A DNA stretch of 64,000 bases from SB15 sp964639245. Its GTDB lineage: Bacteria > Chloroflexota > Anaerolineae > Aggregatilineales > J027. Positions 41,338 to 50,018 of this stretch are shown one piece after another. The translations under genes were made by a program, and so were the position numbers. Each line of letters opens with the position of its first letter. Position 1 is the stretch's first letter. The stretch is from assembly GCA_964639245.1 (NCBI GenBank), contig CAZXCU010000002.1, positions 558,001-622,000 on the forward strand, read 5' to 3'. The notes below the pieces were generated by a model. The model had not been told where the DNA came from, searched no databases, and worked only from the letters and a program-made list of their open reading frames with translations.

Positions 41338-41574
41338 ATGGCTTCATCAAATGAAAAAGTGCTGGCATTTCACCTGTCCCGCTTGAAGGATAAACGGGCG
41401 GATGTACGGCTGAAATCCATTGCGGAATTGCAAGCGATGGGCGCAGATGCCGAAGACGCGCTGGCTGCACTGGAAGAATGTTTTAAAGAAGCAGACGAGC
41501 CGGATGTCAAAAAAGCGGCTCAAGAAGCCGGTTACGCAATTTTCCTTGCGGTGAAAAAAGCTAAAAAAGAGTGA
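41338..41574 (+). CDS. Small HEAT-repeat-like protein
   Basis: A 78-residue protein. HLSRLKDKRADVRLKSIAEL is a HEAT unit with the same frame as in the two genes before it, followed by LAALEECFKEADEPDVKKAA. The tail is lysine-rich. AAAGGAGAA precedes the ATG at good spacing. The stop lies 14 bp inside the 3' end of the convergent asnB gene. Together with the two upstream genes it forms a trio of decreasing size; function unknown. Confidence 0.78.
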   Translation: MASSNEKVLAFHLSRLKDKRADVRLKSIAELQAMGADAEDALAALEECFKEADEPDVKKAAQEAGYAIFLAVKKAKKE

Positions 41575-43483
41575 CCAGTTGCTCGGCTGACCAGCGTTCG
41601 CCCACTTCTATCGATTGTTCGATGACCAGCGCAACCCAAATCTGAAATATTAACAGAGTCCAGAGTTCATTGAGGTGATAGCTGGTGCGGTTGAGGTGCG
41701 CCTGTGTCATGGCGATGACAATTTCAGGATTTAGCCCACTGGCAGCCAGTTTTTCTTTGTCCAACAAATAGGTATCAACCAATGGGCGGAAAATCGTTCG
41801 CAGCCAATCGGAGGCGGGCGGGGTAAAGCCCCACTTGGGACGTTGAATCACACTCGGTGGGATGAGCTTTTGCACCGCATCTTTAAGTACCTTTTTGCCG
41901 GGTAATTTTTGGCTCAACGGGATGCTCAACGCAAGATTCACCAATTCATGGTCTTGGAAGGGCGCACGACCTTCGATGGAGACCCACATCGACATTTTAT
42001 CAAATCTTATGTTGCTGTTTTCAGCCAACCAGAAGCGCAAACGGGCATAACCCACTTTTTCAGCGATATTCCGCGTGGGAAGCGGGGCAAGTTGCTGATT
42101 GAGCTGATTTAAAAGCGTTTGTGTGCCTGTTTGGGCTAAATTTTTGTCCGTGAGCGCTGCCTGAATCTGAGTAAAAGAGAGATTGCTGTCCCATGTCAAA
42201 AAATGTTCGCCGGCGGTGGTTAGCCGGGATTTATCAGCCAATTTATGCAGATTCATCAGGCGTTTTTGTTTGGGTAAAAGCCGCAGCAGAGGATTCAAAG
42301 CTGGGGCGAATTTTTGATACTGTTGAACGTTGTGTGCCTGCTGAAAAAAAGCATATCCGGCGAAAATTTCATCCGCGCCGTCGCCACTTAAAAGGACGGG
42401 AACTCCCCGTTGACGGGCAAGTGCATTGACAAACACCGTTTGTACAATGGCTGTGTCGGAGATGGGTTCATCCAGCGCATAAACCAACTGTGGCAAAATT
42501 TTGGCAAGCGGTGGTTCGTGGCGTAGGATAATTTCATGATGGTGGCAGTTCAAAAAGTTTGCCGCTTCCCGTGCATGGTACAAATCCACATTGAATTTTT
42601 TGTCCCCGATGGAATCGCCAGTGTAATCGAAGCCGACGGTAAAACTTTCAACTGCTTGCCCCGAAAATTGACCCGTGAGGGCGGTGATGGTGGTGGAGTC
42701 GACCCCACCGCTTAAAAATGTCCCCAAGGGTACGTCGCTCATCATCTGCGATTCAACCACAGTTTCCAGCATTTCCCGCACACGGGCGGTGTTTTCTGGG
42801 GAGGAGGCTGGATTGGAACTCAGCGTAGGCCGCCAATATTCTTGAATAAGCGGGGATTGTCCGGCCTCCATCGTTAAAAAACTGCCGGGTGGGAGTTTGT
42901 GAATCCCTTCGAGCAGCGTATTTGGCGGAAGAACATAACCCAACGAGAGATATTCCGGCAACCGTTCCTGATTGAGAACACGGCGTGAATCGGGGTGGGC
43001 GAAGAGGGCTTTGATTTCGGACGCAAACAGGAAATTCTCACCCCATCGGGCATAGTAGAGGGGTTTTTGCCCCATCCTATCCCGCACCAGCAGCAACCGT
43101 TTTTGCACGCTATCCCAGAGGGCAAAGGCGTACATGCCGCGCAGTTTGTGAACCAAGTCTACGCCCCACTGTTCATAGCCATGTACTAGCACTTCGGTAT
43201 CGGTGCGGGTGGAAAAAAGGTGTCCGTGCGCTTCCAGTTCGGCACGGAGCAGGCGATAGTTATAAATTTCGCCATTGAAAACGGTGATGATCTGGCGGTT
43301 TTCGCTGAAAATGGGCTGGTCGCCGGTGGTCAGGTCAATGATGGCTAAACGCCGAAAGCCCAACCCGATTTCATTCTGGCAAAAATAACCTTCGCCATCC
43401 GGCCCACGATGGGCAATGGAGTCGGTCATGCGTTTGAGAATGGCTTGGTCAGGCGACCCTAAAATTCCACAAATTCCGCACAT
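41561..43483 (-). CDS. asnB: Asparagine synthase (glutamine-hydrolysing)
   Basis: A 640-residue class II glutamine amidotransferase fused to an ATP-dependent synthetase. The frame begins earlier, but the true start is ATG 43483, because Met removal exposes the catalytic cysteine in MCGICGI. The glutaminase half (about 1-210) has IAHRGPDGEGYF, FNGEIYNYRLLR and RTDTEVLVHGYE. The synthetase half has the PP-loop GTFLSGGVDSTTI (about 250-262), LSGDGADEIFAGY and a C-terminal KWGFTPPASDWL. It may make asparagine or, since length exceeds the minimal enzyme, modify a cell-surface or secondary product. It is convergent with the HEAT trio. Confidence 0.95.
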   Translation of the reverse strand: MCGICGILGSPDQAILKRMTDSIAHRGPDGEGYFCQNEIGLGFRRLAIIDLTTGDQPIFSENRQIITVFNGEIYNYRLLRAELEAHGHLFSTRTDTEVLVHGYEQWGVDLVHKLRGMYAFALWDSVQKRLLLVRDRMGQKPLYYARWGENFLFASEIKALFAHPDSRRVLNQERLPEYLSLGYVLPPNTLLEGIHKLPPGSFLTMEAGQSPLIQEYWRPTLSSNPASSPENTARVREMLETVVESQMMSDVPLGTFLSGGVDSTTITALTGQFSGQAVESFTVGFDYTGDSIGDKKFNVDLYHAREAANFLNCHHHEIILRHEPPLAKILPQLVYALDEPISDTAIVQTVFVNALARQRGVPVLLSGDGADEIFAGYAFFQQAHNVQQYQKFAPALNPLLRLLPKQKRLMNLHKLADKSRLTTAGEHFLTWDSNLSFTQIQAALTDKNLAQTGTQTLLNQLNQQLAPLPTRNIAEKVGYARLRFWLAENSNIRFDKMSMWVSIEGRAPFQDHELVNLALSIPLSQKLPGKKVLKDAVQKLIPPSVIQRPKWGFTPPASDWLRTIFRPLVDTYLLDKEKLAASGLNPEIVIAMTQAHLNRTSYHLNELWTLLIFQIWVALVIEQSIEVGERWSAEQLVTLF

Positions 43484-43570
43484 AGCCCTGCTTTCAATCC
43501 TTTTTCCGTTTCTATTTAAACGCCTGACCATTGTTTTGTATACTGCCAGTCTGGAATGGTTGGGTGAGGC

Positions 43571-43579
43571 TGGTATAAT
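43571..43579 (+). promoter_or_regulatory. Extended -10 for a probably leaderless transcript
   Basis: TGGTATAAT is a perfect extended -10 (TGn plus TATAAT). The predicted start, about 43586-43589, coincides with the ATG at 43589, and no Shine-Dalgarno sequence is present, so the mRNA is probably leaderless. Confidence 0.55.
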
Positions 43580-43588
43580 CTGCCCGCT

Positions 43589-45076
43589 ATGAGTGAACAA
43601 ATTTGTCCAATTTGCGGGGCAAGCAACGCCCCAGACGCTAAAATCTGTGTGCTGTGCGAAGCGCGTTTGCCGGGGCGGTCAGCGACTTCGACGGTCAAAG
43701 CGCAGGGTGCAGAAGAACTCGCGCCTGCTTTTTATGATGCGATGCTCGGCGAAGATGACCTGATGGCGCGGCGTGCGCCGGGCGGAATCTGGTTTGCGGG
43801 GTTGTTTTTGCTGGTGGGGGTTTTGCTGGGGCTTGGCTTGGCGTATGGCATTACCACTTTTTTAAGTGATGATGACACCCGCAGTGAAGCGCTGCCGACT
43901 GATGCGCTGAATGTGAATCCGACAGCGAGTCTGGCGGGGAATTTTGCCACCGCTACCGCCCCATCAGGAAGTATCCCAACGCTGATTCCGACCAATACGC
44001 GGATTGTGCCAAATTTCCCGACGGTGACTCCGATGCCTTCCAATTCGCCTACCCCCAGTACGTGTGATTTAACCGTTAATGAAGGCGATACGCTGTACGG
44101 TTTGGCGCTGGCGTGTGGACATCGAGATTATGCAGTGGTGCCATTGATTGTGGAAACGAACAATCTGGCGTGCGAAACGTGTATCCAGATCGGGCAGGTG
44201 ATTCAAGTGCCATTGCCCACAGGCACACCCGCCCCGTTGATTGACCCCGCCGCCACAGGCGAATCGAGCAGTGGGGGAGTGGTGGTGGTGGCGAATACAG
44301 GCGGGGCAACCATTTCGGCGGATGACATTGTGCTAACGCGGGCAGTGGCGGCTGAACCGACGCTTGACCCGAATTTGATGTGGCACACAGTGACGAATCA
44401 GCAAACGATGTATGATATTATTGCCATATACAACATTGATATCAAACTCCTATCCGAAATTAACCCCGAAATGGATTTTCCGCAGTGTGATTTTGGTGAA
44501 CGCTACGGCGGGCCAACCTGCGCGGTTTTTCTATCGGAGGGGCAGCGTATGCGTGTGCCTGCGCCAACCCGCACCCCCACCTTACCACCCACCCCTTCGG
44601 GCAGCGAAACCCCTACGCCCACCCCGACAGCAACCTTTAATGTGCCTTCTTTGTTTTCGCCGCAGGAAGGCGAACAATTTGAGGCTTCCCGCGTGGTGAC
44701 TCTGCGCTGGACGAGTACCGGGACACTCGGACGGGATGAAGCGTATCTGGTCAAAGTGACGAACACCCAAACACAAAAAAATTATTTTGGCTTAAGCTGC
44801 GATTTGTCGTATGAACTGCCGCGAGATTGGCGACCTGAGAAAACCGACTCGCAAGAATATATATGGTCGGTGAGTATCGTGCTGCTGCGTCCGGGTGTGA
44901 ATACGGATGGAACGGCTTATGCAGTGCATACCTTTAATTGGCAGATGTGTAATTTATCTACGGATTATGAAGTCGCATGGGAGGATGACTCCGATGTCGG
45001 CATGGTTGCGGAAGTGGTTGCGTTAAATGAACGGTATCCCACCACGCCGCGTCAATTCTTCTGGCAAGGAAAATAA
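43589..45076 (+). CDS. Zinc-ribbon, single-TM, double-LysM extracytoplasmic protein
   Basis: A 495-residue protein. A cytoplasmic zinc ribbon (CPICGASNAPDAKICVLC, residues 6-23) is followed by one membrane helix (about 65-90). Outside is a Thr/Pro-rich linker. A first LysM-like domain has LTVNEGDTLYGLALACGH with extra cysteines. A second starts MWHTVTNQQTMYDIIAIYNI and ends LSEGQRMRVP. A second TPTPT-type linker follows, then a C-terminal beta domain (about 350-495, LFSPQEGEQFEASRVVTLRW). LysM domains bind peptidoglycan or chitin-type glycans. The next gene is a lipoprotein paralogue with the same outer layout. The start appears leaderless. Confidence 0.87.
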   Translation: MSEQICPICGASNAPDAKICVLCEARLPGRSATSTVKAQGAEELAPAFYDAMLGEDDLMARRAPGGIWFAGLFLLVGVLLGLGLAYGITTFLSDDDTRSEALPTDALNVNPTASLAGNFATATAPSGSIPTLIPTNTRIVPNFPTVTPMPSNSPTPSTCDLTVNEGDTLYGLALACGHRDYAVVPLIVETNNLACETCIQIGQVIQVPLPTGTPAPLIDPAATGESSSGGVVVVANTGGATISADDIVLTRAVAAEPTLDPNLMWHTVTNQQTMYDIIAIYNIDIKLLSEINPEMDFPQCDFGERYGGPTCAVFLSEGQRMRVPAPTRTPTLPPTPSGSETPTPTPTATFNVPSLFSPQEGEQFEASRVVTLRWTSTGTLGRDEAYLVKVTNTQTQKNYFGLSCDLSYELPRDWRPEKTDSQEYIWSVSIVLLRPGVNTDGTAYAVHTFNWQMCNLSTDYEVAWEDDSDVGMVAEVVALNERYPTTPRQFFWQGK

Positions 45077-45081
45077 ACCAA

Positions 45082-46239
45082 ATGCAAAACCGATGGCTGT
45101 TTCTACTGGCTGCGTTATTTTTATTACTGGCGGCCTGTTCTGGTAATACGGATGATGACCAAGAACCTACGGTGGTTGAACCCACTATTATGAGTTCGGC
45201 AACGGTGAGTCCCAGCCCATCTCCTACTTCGGAAGTTACGCCGACGGTAGAAGTTACCTTAACCCCGACGGAAACAACTCCCACACTGGCACAATCGCCA
45301 ACGCTAGGAGCAACCAGCACCTTACGTTCGACTTTTCCGCCCACGCTGACCCCTTCGTCTACGCCCACCCCAGCCCCGCCATCGGAAACACCCACCGCGA
45401 CTCCCACGCCCGGCCCTTTTGAACACAGTATTCAGACAGGGGAAGATTGCATTTCGATTATTTATCAATATGGGCATCAAGATTTGGATGCCTTGCAGGT
45501 GTTTTATCAGTTGAACAATTTTTCCGGGTGCAGTTTGCCGGGGCCGGGCAATGTGGTGCTTGTGCCACGCCCCACCGCAATTGCGATTGTGGTTGACCCC
45601 AACGCCCCGCCTTCCCCGACGTATAACCCGGCGATTGGTGACCCGTCGCAGTATGTGGCAATCGGGCAATATTGTGTGGTGGAATCGGATACCCTGACGA
45701 GTATCGCGCTGAAAAATGATACGACGCTGCGGCGTATTTGTGAAATGAATCCTCTGCCGAATGGGTTGGATTGCAGCGGGTGTGATTTTTCGCAATCGGA
45801 TGTCGGTTTTTGTCCGCGTCCGCCTGTGGTGGGGGTGGGGCAGTGTTTGAATGTTCCCGGCTCAACACCCACACCAACCGCTACCGCGTCGCCTTCGGGG
45901 AATGAAACCGCCACCCCGACTCCAACGCATCGTGCGCCAAGTGTGGTTGGGCCGCAAAACGGCGTAACGGTAAGTGGGATTGTGCTGTTGCAGTGGGTTT
46001 CGATTGGGCGCTTGAACAACAATGAATTTTATGTGGTCGAAGTGCGAGATGAAACCACCGGCGCAATTTTTATTGAGTCCACGCGCTCCACATCAATGAT
46101 GCTGCCATCCGATTTTCTGGTGGCGGATGGTCAGGCGCATAGCTTGGTGTGGAATGTGTCCGTACAGGTGTTGAATGAACAGGGCTTGTTTATTCCGGTA
46201 GGGGGACGCACGCCGGACTACCGTTTTACATGGCAATAG
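45082..46239 (+). CDS. LysM lipoprotein, paralogue of the preceding protein
   Basis: A 385-residue lipoprotein with signal MQNRWLFLLAALFLLLAAC (lipobox LAAC). A long Thr/Pro-rich linker (about 30-105) follows. LysM-like segments start HSIQTGEDCISIIYQYGHQD and QYCVVESDTLTSIALKNDTT, with several cysteines. After a TPTATASP linker comes a C-terminal domain (about 285-385, VVGPQNGVTVSGIVLLQWVS) similar to that of the preceding gene. It starts 5 bp after its stop, with AAGGAAA as RBS, so both are cotranscribed. Likely role: cell-wall binding at the outer face. Confidence 0.88.
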   Translation: MQNRWLFLLAALFLLLAACSGNTDDDQEPTVVEPTIMSSATVSPSPSPTSEVTPTVEVTLTPTETTPTLAQSPTLGATSTLRSTFPPTLTPSSTPTPAPPSETPTATPTPGPFEHSIQTGEDCISIIYQYGHQDLDALQVFYQLNNFSGCSLPGPGNVVLVPRPTAIAIVVDPNAPPSPTYNPAIGDPSQYVAIGQYCVVESDTLTSIALKNDTTLRRICEMNPLPNGLDCSGCDFSQSDVGFCPRPPVVGVGQCLNVPGSTPTPTATASPSGNETATPTPTHRAPSVVGPQNGVTVSGIVLLQWVSIGRLNNNEFYVVEVRDETTGAIFIESTRSTSMMLPSDFLVADGQAHSLVWNVSVQVLNEQGLFIPVGGRTPDYRFTWQ

Positions 46240-46377
46240 CGGTACACTTGGGAGGCTTTCAAAATCAAGTTCGGATAGGATAATTCTCTGCCCTCTATTC
46301 CTTCTGAAATTAAAATTGAAGGCGAGTCACACACTCGCCTCTACCATGTTTAAAAGTCAGAGAATATCATCACCTCT

Positions 46378-47073
46378 GTGTCGATTGCAAAGGATGGCTG
46401 TGTGCGTATTGTGCGTTTTTGGGAAAATCAGATTCCCCTTGTTCGTTCCAATCTCAGCATCGGGGGCGGTATCTTCGGCGGGGTGCTGGTGCTGCAACTG
46501 CTCCTTCAGATGGCGGTACGGGTGCTGAGTATTGAGCAAGTTTTTAATTATTTACCTTCCCCGTTAGATATTCTGGTCATTTTGACCCAACTGCTGTTTG
46601 TGCTGCTGGGCTTAAACGCGCTGCGGGTGACATACCAATATATTTTTAATCGCGGTGTGCTGACTTTGACCGGAGTTACGCTGGCATGGCTGTCGCTCGT
46701 GCTGGTTGTTGGGGCTTATGTTGCACGCCCGCACCTTGCCCAAACCTATATTTCCTACGCGGGGGGACGTTCTTTTGGCAGCATCCATGACGATTTTTCC
46801 GCGTTGTGTGATGGCTGGCAGCGTGAATATAACAATTTAGACGCAGAAAGTGATTTCACGCTGGCAACTGAGCCTTTGGGATCGCTGGCGGGGGTAGCAG
46901 AGGCTTACGAAGTCCGTAACACCGTGATGGTCAATTTTGGTGAACAGCCGATTGATGTCGGTCTGGTTTGCGTGTTGGATGGTCAACCGCCGGAAGATGC
47001 CGGACGCGCTGCCAATTATAAATTTGCCCGTCTTGCCGATGAGGAATATGTTTTTTACGAGGAGCAACCATGA
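46378..47073 (+). CDS. Membrane protein of unknown function
   Basis: A 231-residue protein, with start GTG 46378 (RBS weak; the true start could be a later GTG). Three hydrophobic segments are seen at about 28-48, 57-80 and 97-115. An extracytoplasmic part (about 120-231) includes YISYAGGRSFGSIHDDFSAL and two well-separated cysteines. The upstream 138-bp gap has a hairpin GGCGAGT/ACTCGCC (46321-46339) and no clear promoter. The stop overlaps the dehydrogenase gene by 4 bases, so the two are coupled. No family recognised. Confidence 0.7.
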   Translation: MSIAKDGCVRIVRFWENQIPLVRSNLSIGGGIFGGVLVLQLLLQMAVRVLSIEQVFNYLPSPLDILVILTQLLFVLLGLNALRVTYQYIFNRGVLTLTGVTLAWLSLVLVVGAYVARPHLAQTYISYAGGRSFGSIHDDFSALCDGWQREYNNLDAESDFTLATEPLGSLAGVAEAYEVRNTVMVNFGEQPIDVGLVCVLDGQPPEDAGRAANYKFARLADEEYVFYEEQP

Positions 47074-48032
47074 AACAGCGTGGTGTGGTCTGGGATGGGC
47101 AAAATCTGGCGGTGCAATCGGTGGATGTTCCGCCGCTTGGCTTGCACGAAGCACGGATAAAAATTCGTTTGGCGGGAATCTGTTCTACCGACCTTGAACT
47201 CGTGCGCGGTTACAAGGGATTTCGCGGGGTGTTGGGGCATGAATTTGTCGGGGAAGTGGTGGAAGGGGCAAGTGAATGGGTGGGCAAGCGGGTGGTGGGT
47301 GAAATTAATACCGCCTGTGGTCACTGTGACACCTGCCAACGGGGAGACCTCACCCACTGCCGCAACCGTACCGTATTAGGAATTTTGAATCATGCGGGTG
47401 CATTTGCGGACACGATTCAACTACCTGTGCGAAATTTGCATGTTGTGCCAGACGAGGTTCCCGATGAAGCCGCCGTTTTTACCGAACCGCTTGCCGCTGC
47501 CTGTCGGATTACCCAAGTTCACGCGCTGTATGCAGGGCATCGGGTGGTTTTAATCGGAGCAGGGCGTTTGGGGATTTTATGCGCTCAGGTCATTCAACTC
47601 ACCGGGGCCGATTTAAGCGTGCTGGTGCGGCGCGAAGAACAGGCGCAACTGCTGGCACAGTGGGGGATTCGGGCGGTGTATGCAGATGAACTTACCGATG
47701 GAGTGGTCGATTATGTGGTGGAATGTACAGGCTCGCCCATTGGCTTAAAAAAAGCGCTGGATTTGGTGCGCCCACGCGGGACGATTATTTTAAAAAGTAC
47801 CTATGCCGAAAAAAGCGATCTGGATTTGAGTTCGATTGTGGTCAATGAGATTCAAGTCGATGGGAGTCGGTGCGGCCCTTTTGACACCGCGCTGGATTTG
47901 CTGAATCGCGGGTTGATCAAAACACAGCCGATGATTGAAGCAATTTATCCCCTTGAGGACGCGGTACAGGCAATGGAACATGCAGCCCGTCCGGGTGTCC
48001 TCAAGGTGCTGCTTAAACCGATGGCAGGGTAA
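47070..48032 (+). CDS. Zinc-dependent medium-chain alcohol dehydrogenase-like protein
   Basis: A 320-residue MDR-family protein. Catalytic zinc ligand candidates are C38, H57-E58 (GHEFVGEV) and E139 (TEPLAAA). The structural zinc site has C83, C86, C89 and C97. The NAD(P) loop is LIGAGRLGILCAQVIQ (about 155-170). It is slightly shorter than most family members (about 340-350). The family oxidises sugar alcohols, threonine or similar substrates. Coupled by ATGA to the membrane protein upstream. Its 3' end overlaps the convergent kinase gene by 20 bp. Confidence 0.9.
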   Translation: MKQRGVVWDGQNLAVQSVDVPPLGLHEARIKIRLAGICSTDLELVRGYKGFRGVLGHEFVGEVVEGASEWVGKRVVGEINTACGHCDTCQRGDLTHCRNRTVLGILNHAGAFADTIQLPVRNLHVVPDEVPDEAAVFTEPLAAACRITQVHALYAGHRVVLIGAGRLGILCAQVIQLTGADLSVLVRREEQAQLLAQWGIRAVYADELTDGVVDYVVECTGSPIGLKKALDLVRPRGTIILKSTYAEKSDLDLSSIVVNEIQVDGSRCGPFDTALDLLNRGLIKTQPMIEAIYPLEDAVQAMEHAARPGVLKVLLKPMAG

Positions 48033-49245
48033 AGAAAAACGACGTTCCCACGCCCAATTCGCTGTCCATCCACATTTCGCCGCCGTGTGCTTCCACAATG
48101 CGCTTGGCAATTGCCATCCCCAAGCCTGTGCCGGAGACTTTATCGGCGGTTTCGGCGGAACGGAAAAATTTGGAGAACATTTTTTCTTTGTCCTCTTGGG
48201 AAAGCCCCACGCCGGTATCACGGACTTCAATCATGCAATATTGATGGGTTTCGTCCATGTATTTGAGGGTGCAGTAGACTTCGCCCCCCTGTGGTTTGTT
48301 ATATTTGATGGCGTTGGTCATCAGGTTTAAAAGTACCTGTTTGACCTTATCGCGGTCAGCGCGAACCTGTGTAACTTCCCCGGTCAGATGGAAAGTGACA
48401 TGCCGTTCCTGTGCCTGATGTTCCACCACCTGATAACTTTCGCGCAGGAGTGCCATCACCTCAAATTCATTGACTTCCAACCGCGCCCGCCCCGATTCCA
48501 GCCGTGCCAGATTGAGAAAATCGGTGGTCAGAGAAATAAGGCGGTTGATTTCGCTGGACATCGAATCCACAACATCCGTGCGTGTTTCGTCGTTTAAACG
48601 CGGGTCTTTGAGCAGTTTGGCGCTTAATTTGAGGGCGGTGAGGGGAGTCCGTAGTTCATGCACCATTTCCGCGATAAAATCGCTTTGCTGGAACAACCGT
48701 GCATTTTCGATGGCAATGGCAGCTTGGGCGGCAAGGGCAGACAGGGTGTTGACATCATCTTCTGTCCATGTTTCATCCTCATAGACCTTGTTCAGCACCT
48801 CAACCACGCCAATCACCTTGCCCTGTGCAATCATCGGCACACCGAGCAGATTGCGGGTTTTAAATTTGATGGTCTGGTCAACTTTGCTGAAAAATCGGGG
48901 GTCATTGCGGGCATCCTCAACCAGCACCGGGTCGCCATGCGTGACCACCCATCCGGCAAGGCTGCCTTCAATTGGCACTTCGATTTGTTCCATTGCTCCG
49001 CCGCTTAAGCTGGAGGAGGCTTCAAAATGCAGTTTGCCTGTGTTCTGGTCAATCAACAGAATCGAGGCTTGTTCGGTGCGGGTGAGTTCGATACTGGCAT
49101 CAATAATCCGCAGCAGCAGCGTGCTTAAATCCAAGGTGGAGTTCAACTGGCGGGTAATTTCCATCAGGCGTTCATACCGCGCCATCAACTGGAGGTATTT
49201 ACTGACGTGAAATTCTTCGGTACTCAATTTGTCGGTATCTGTCAT
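48013..49245 (-). CDS. GAF-domain sensor histidine kinase
   Basis: A 410-residue cytoplasmic kinase. A GAF domain (about 45-180) has LDLSTLLLRIIDASIELTRT, TGKLHFEASSSL and LLGVPMIAQGKVIGVVEVLN. The HisKA domain has the phospho-acceptor in MVHELRTPLTALKLSAKLL (about 194-212). The ATPase has the N-box NLMTNAIKYN, then VRDTGVGLSQEDKEKMFSKF and GTGLGMAIAKRI. No membrane segments or receiver. It is the third gene of a coupled operon with a response regulator-ParA fusion and a sirtuin (4-base overlap with the latter). The regulator at 51166 is the likely partner. Confidence 0.94.
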   Translation of the reverse strand: MTDTDKLSTEEFHVSKYLQLMARYERLMEITRQLNSTLDLSTLLLRIIDASIELTRTEQASILLIDQNTGKLHFEASSSLSGGAMEQIEVPIEGSLAGWVVTHGDPVLVEDARNDPRFFSKVDQTIKFKTRNLLGVPMIAQGKVIGVVEVLNKVYEDETWTEDDVNTLSALAAQAAIAIENARLFQQSDFIAEMVHELRTPLTALKLSAKLLKDPRLNDETRTDVVDSMSSEINRLISLTTDFLNLARLESGRARLEVNEFEVMALLRESYQVVEHQAQERHVTFHLTGEVTQVRADRDKVKQVLLNLMTNAIKYNKPQGGEVYCTLKYMDETHQYCMIEVRDTGVGLSQEDKEKMFSKFFRSAETADKVSGTGLGMAIAKRIVEAHGGEMWMDSELGVGTSFFFTLPSV

Positions 49246-50018
49246 CCCTTATCTCCACTTTGGATTCGCGTCAATTCTACCACAAGGCGGGGCAAAATTT
49301 CGGCTGCATCTCCATGAATTGTGACATCCGCGATGGGGTCATAATCCGTTTTGCTGAAATTAACCATGATCAGTTTTGCGCCGTGCGCCCGTGCTTGGCG
49401 GGGCATGTCTGCCACTGGATAGACTTCCAGCGACGACCCCACGACGATGATTAAATCACATCGGCGTACTTGCTGTTGGGCGGCATTAAACACCTGCATG
49501 GGCAGTTGTTCTCCGAATAAAATGACATTCGGTTTCAACACTCCGTTGCATGATGGGCAGTATAAAACTTTTTTGTCCTCGCTGGCAATAAATTCTTTTA
49601 ATAATGGCTCGGCGGGGTATATTTTAAAACATTGAATACAGGTTGCTTCGCGGATATGACCATGCACTTCAAAAACGCTGCGTGACCCGGCTTTGGAATG
49701 CAGCAAATCAATATTTTGTGTCACCACAGCTTTTAAGATTCCCGCCGCTTCAAGCTGTGCCAGCGCAAGATGTGCCGGATTGGGCTTGGCGTTGACCAGC
49801 TTGTGCGCGAGAGGGGTTAGCCATTGGTAGAATAAATCTGGCCTGTGGCGAAAACCTATCAAACTGGCGACCACCATCGGGTCATGGTGTTCCCACAAGC
49901 CAGAGTCATGACTGCGAAAATCGGGAATTCCAGAGGGCGTGCTGATGCCAGCACCGGTCAGGGCGATGGCATATTCGGACTTGGCAAGGAGTGCCGCCGC
50001 CTGCTGGATTGCCTCCAT
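49242..50018 (-). CDS. Sir2-family NAD-dependent protein deacylase (sirtuin)
   Basis: A 258-residue sirtuin. NAD-binding motifs are LTGAGISTPSGIPDFRS (20-36) and TQNIDLLHSKAG (100-111). The catalytic histidine is H119 in EVHGHI. The zinc site uses C127, C130, C154 and C157. VGSSLEVYP and the late Rossmann region follow. It removes acyl groups from lysines using NAD+. It overlaps the regulator gene upstream by one base (TAATG) and the kinase gene downstream by 4 bases. A sirtuin within a signalling operon suggests regulation of partner proteins by deacylation, an inference from position. Confidence 0.95.
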   Translation of the reverse strand: MEAIQQAAALLAKSEYAIALTGAGISTPSGIPDFRSHDSGLWEHHDPMVVASLIGFRHRPDLFYQWLTPLAHKLVNAKPNPAHLALAQLEAAGILKAVVTQNIDLLHSKAGSRSVFEVHGHIREATCIQCFKIYPAEPLLKEFIASEDKKVLYCPSCNGVLKPNVILFGEQLPMQVFNAAQQQVRRCDLIIVVGSSLEVYPVADMPRQARAHGAKLIMVNFSKTDYDPIADVTIHGDAAEILPRLVVELTRIQSGDKG

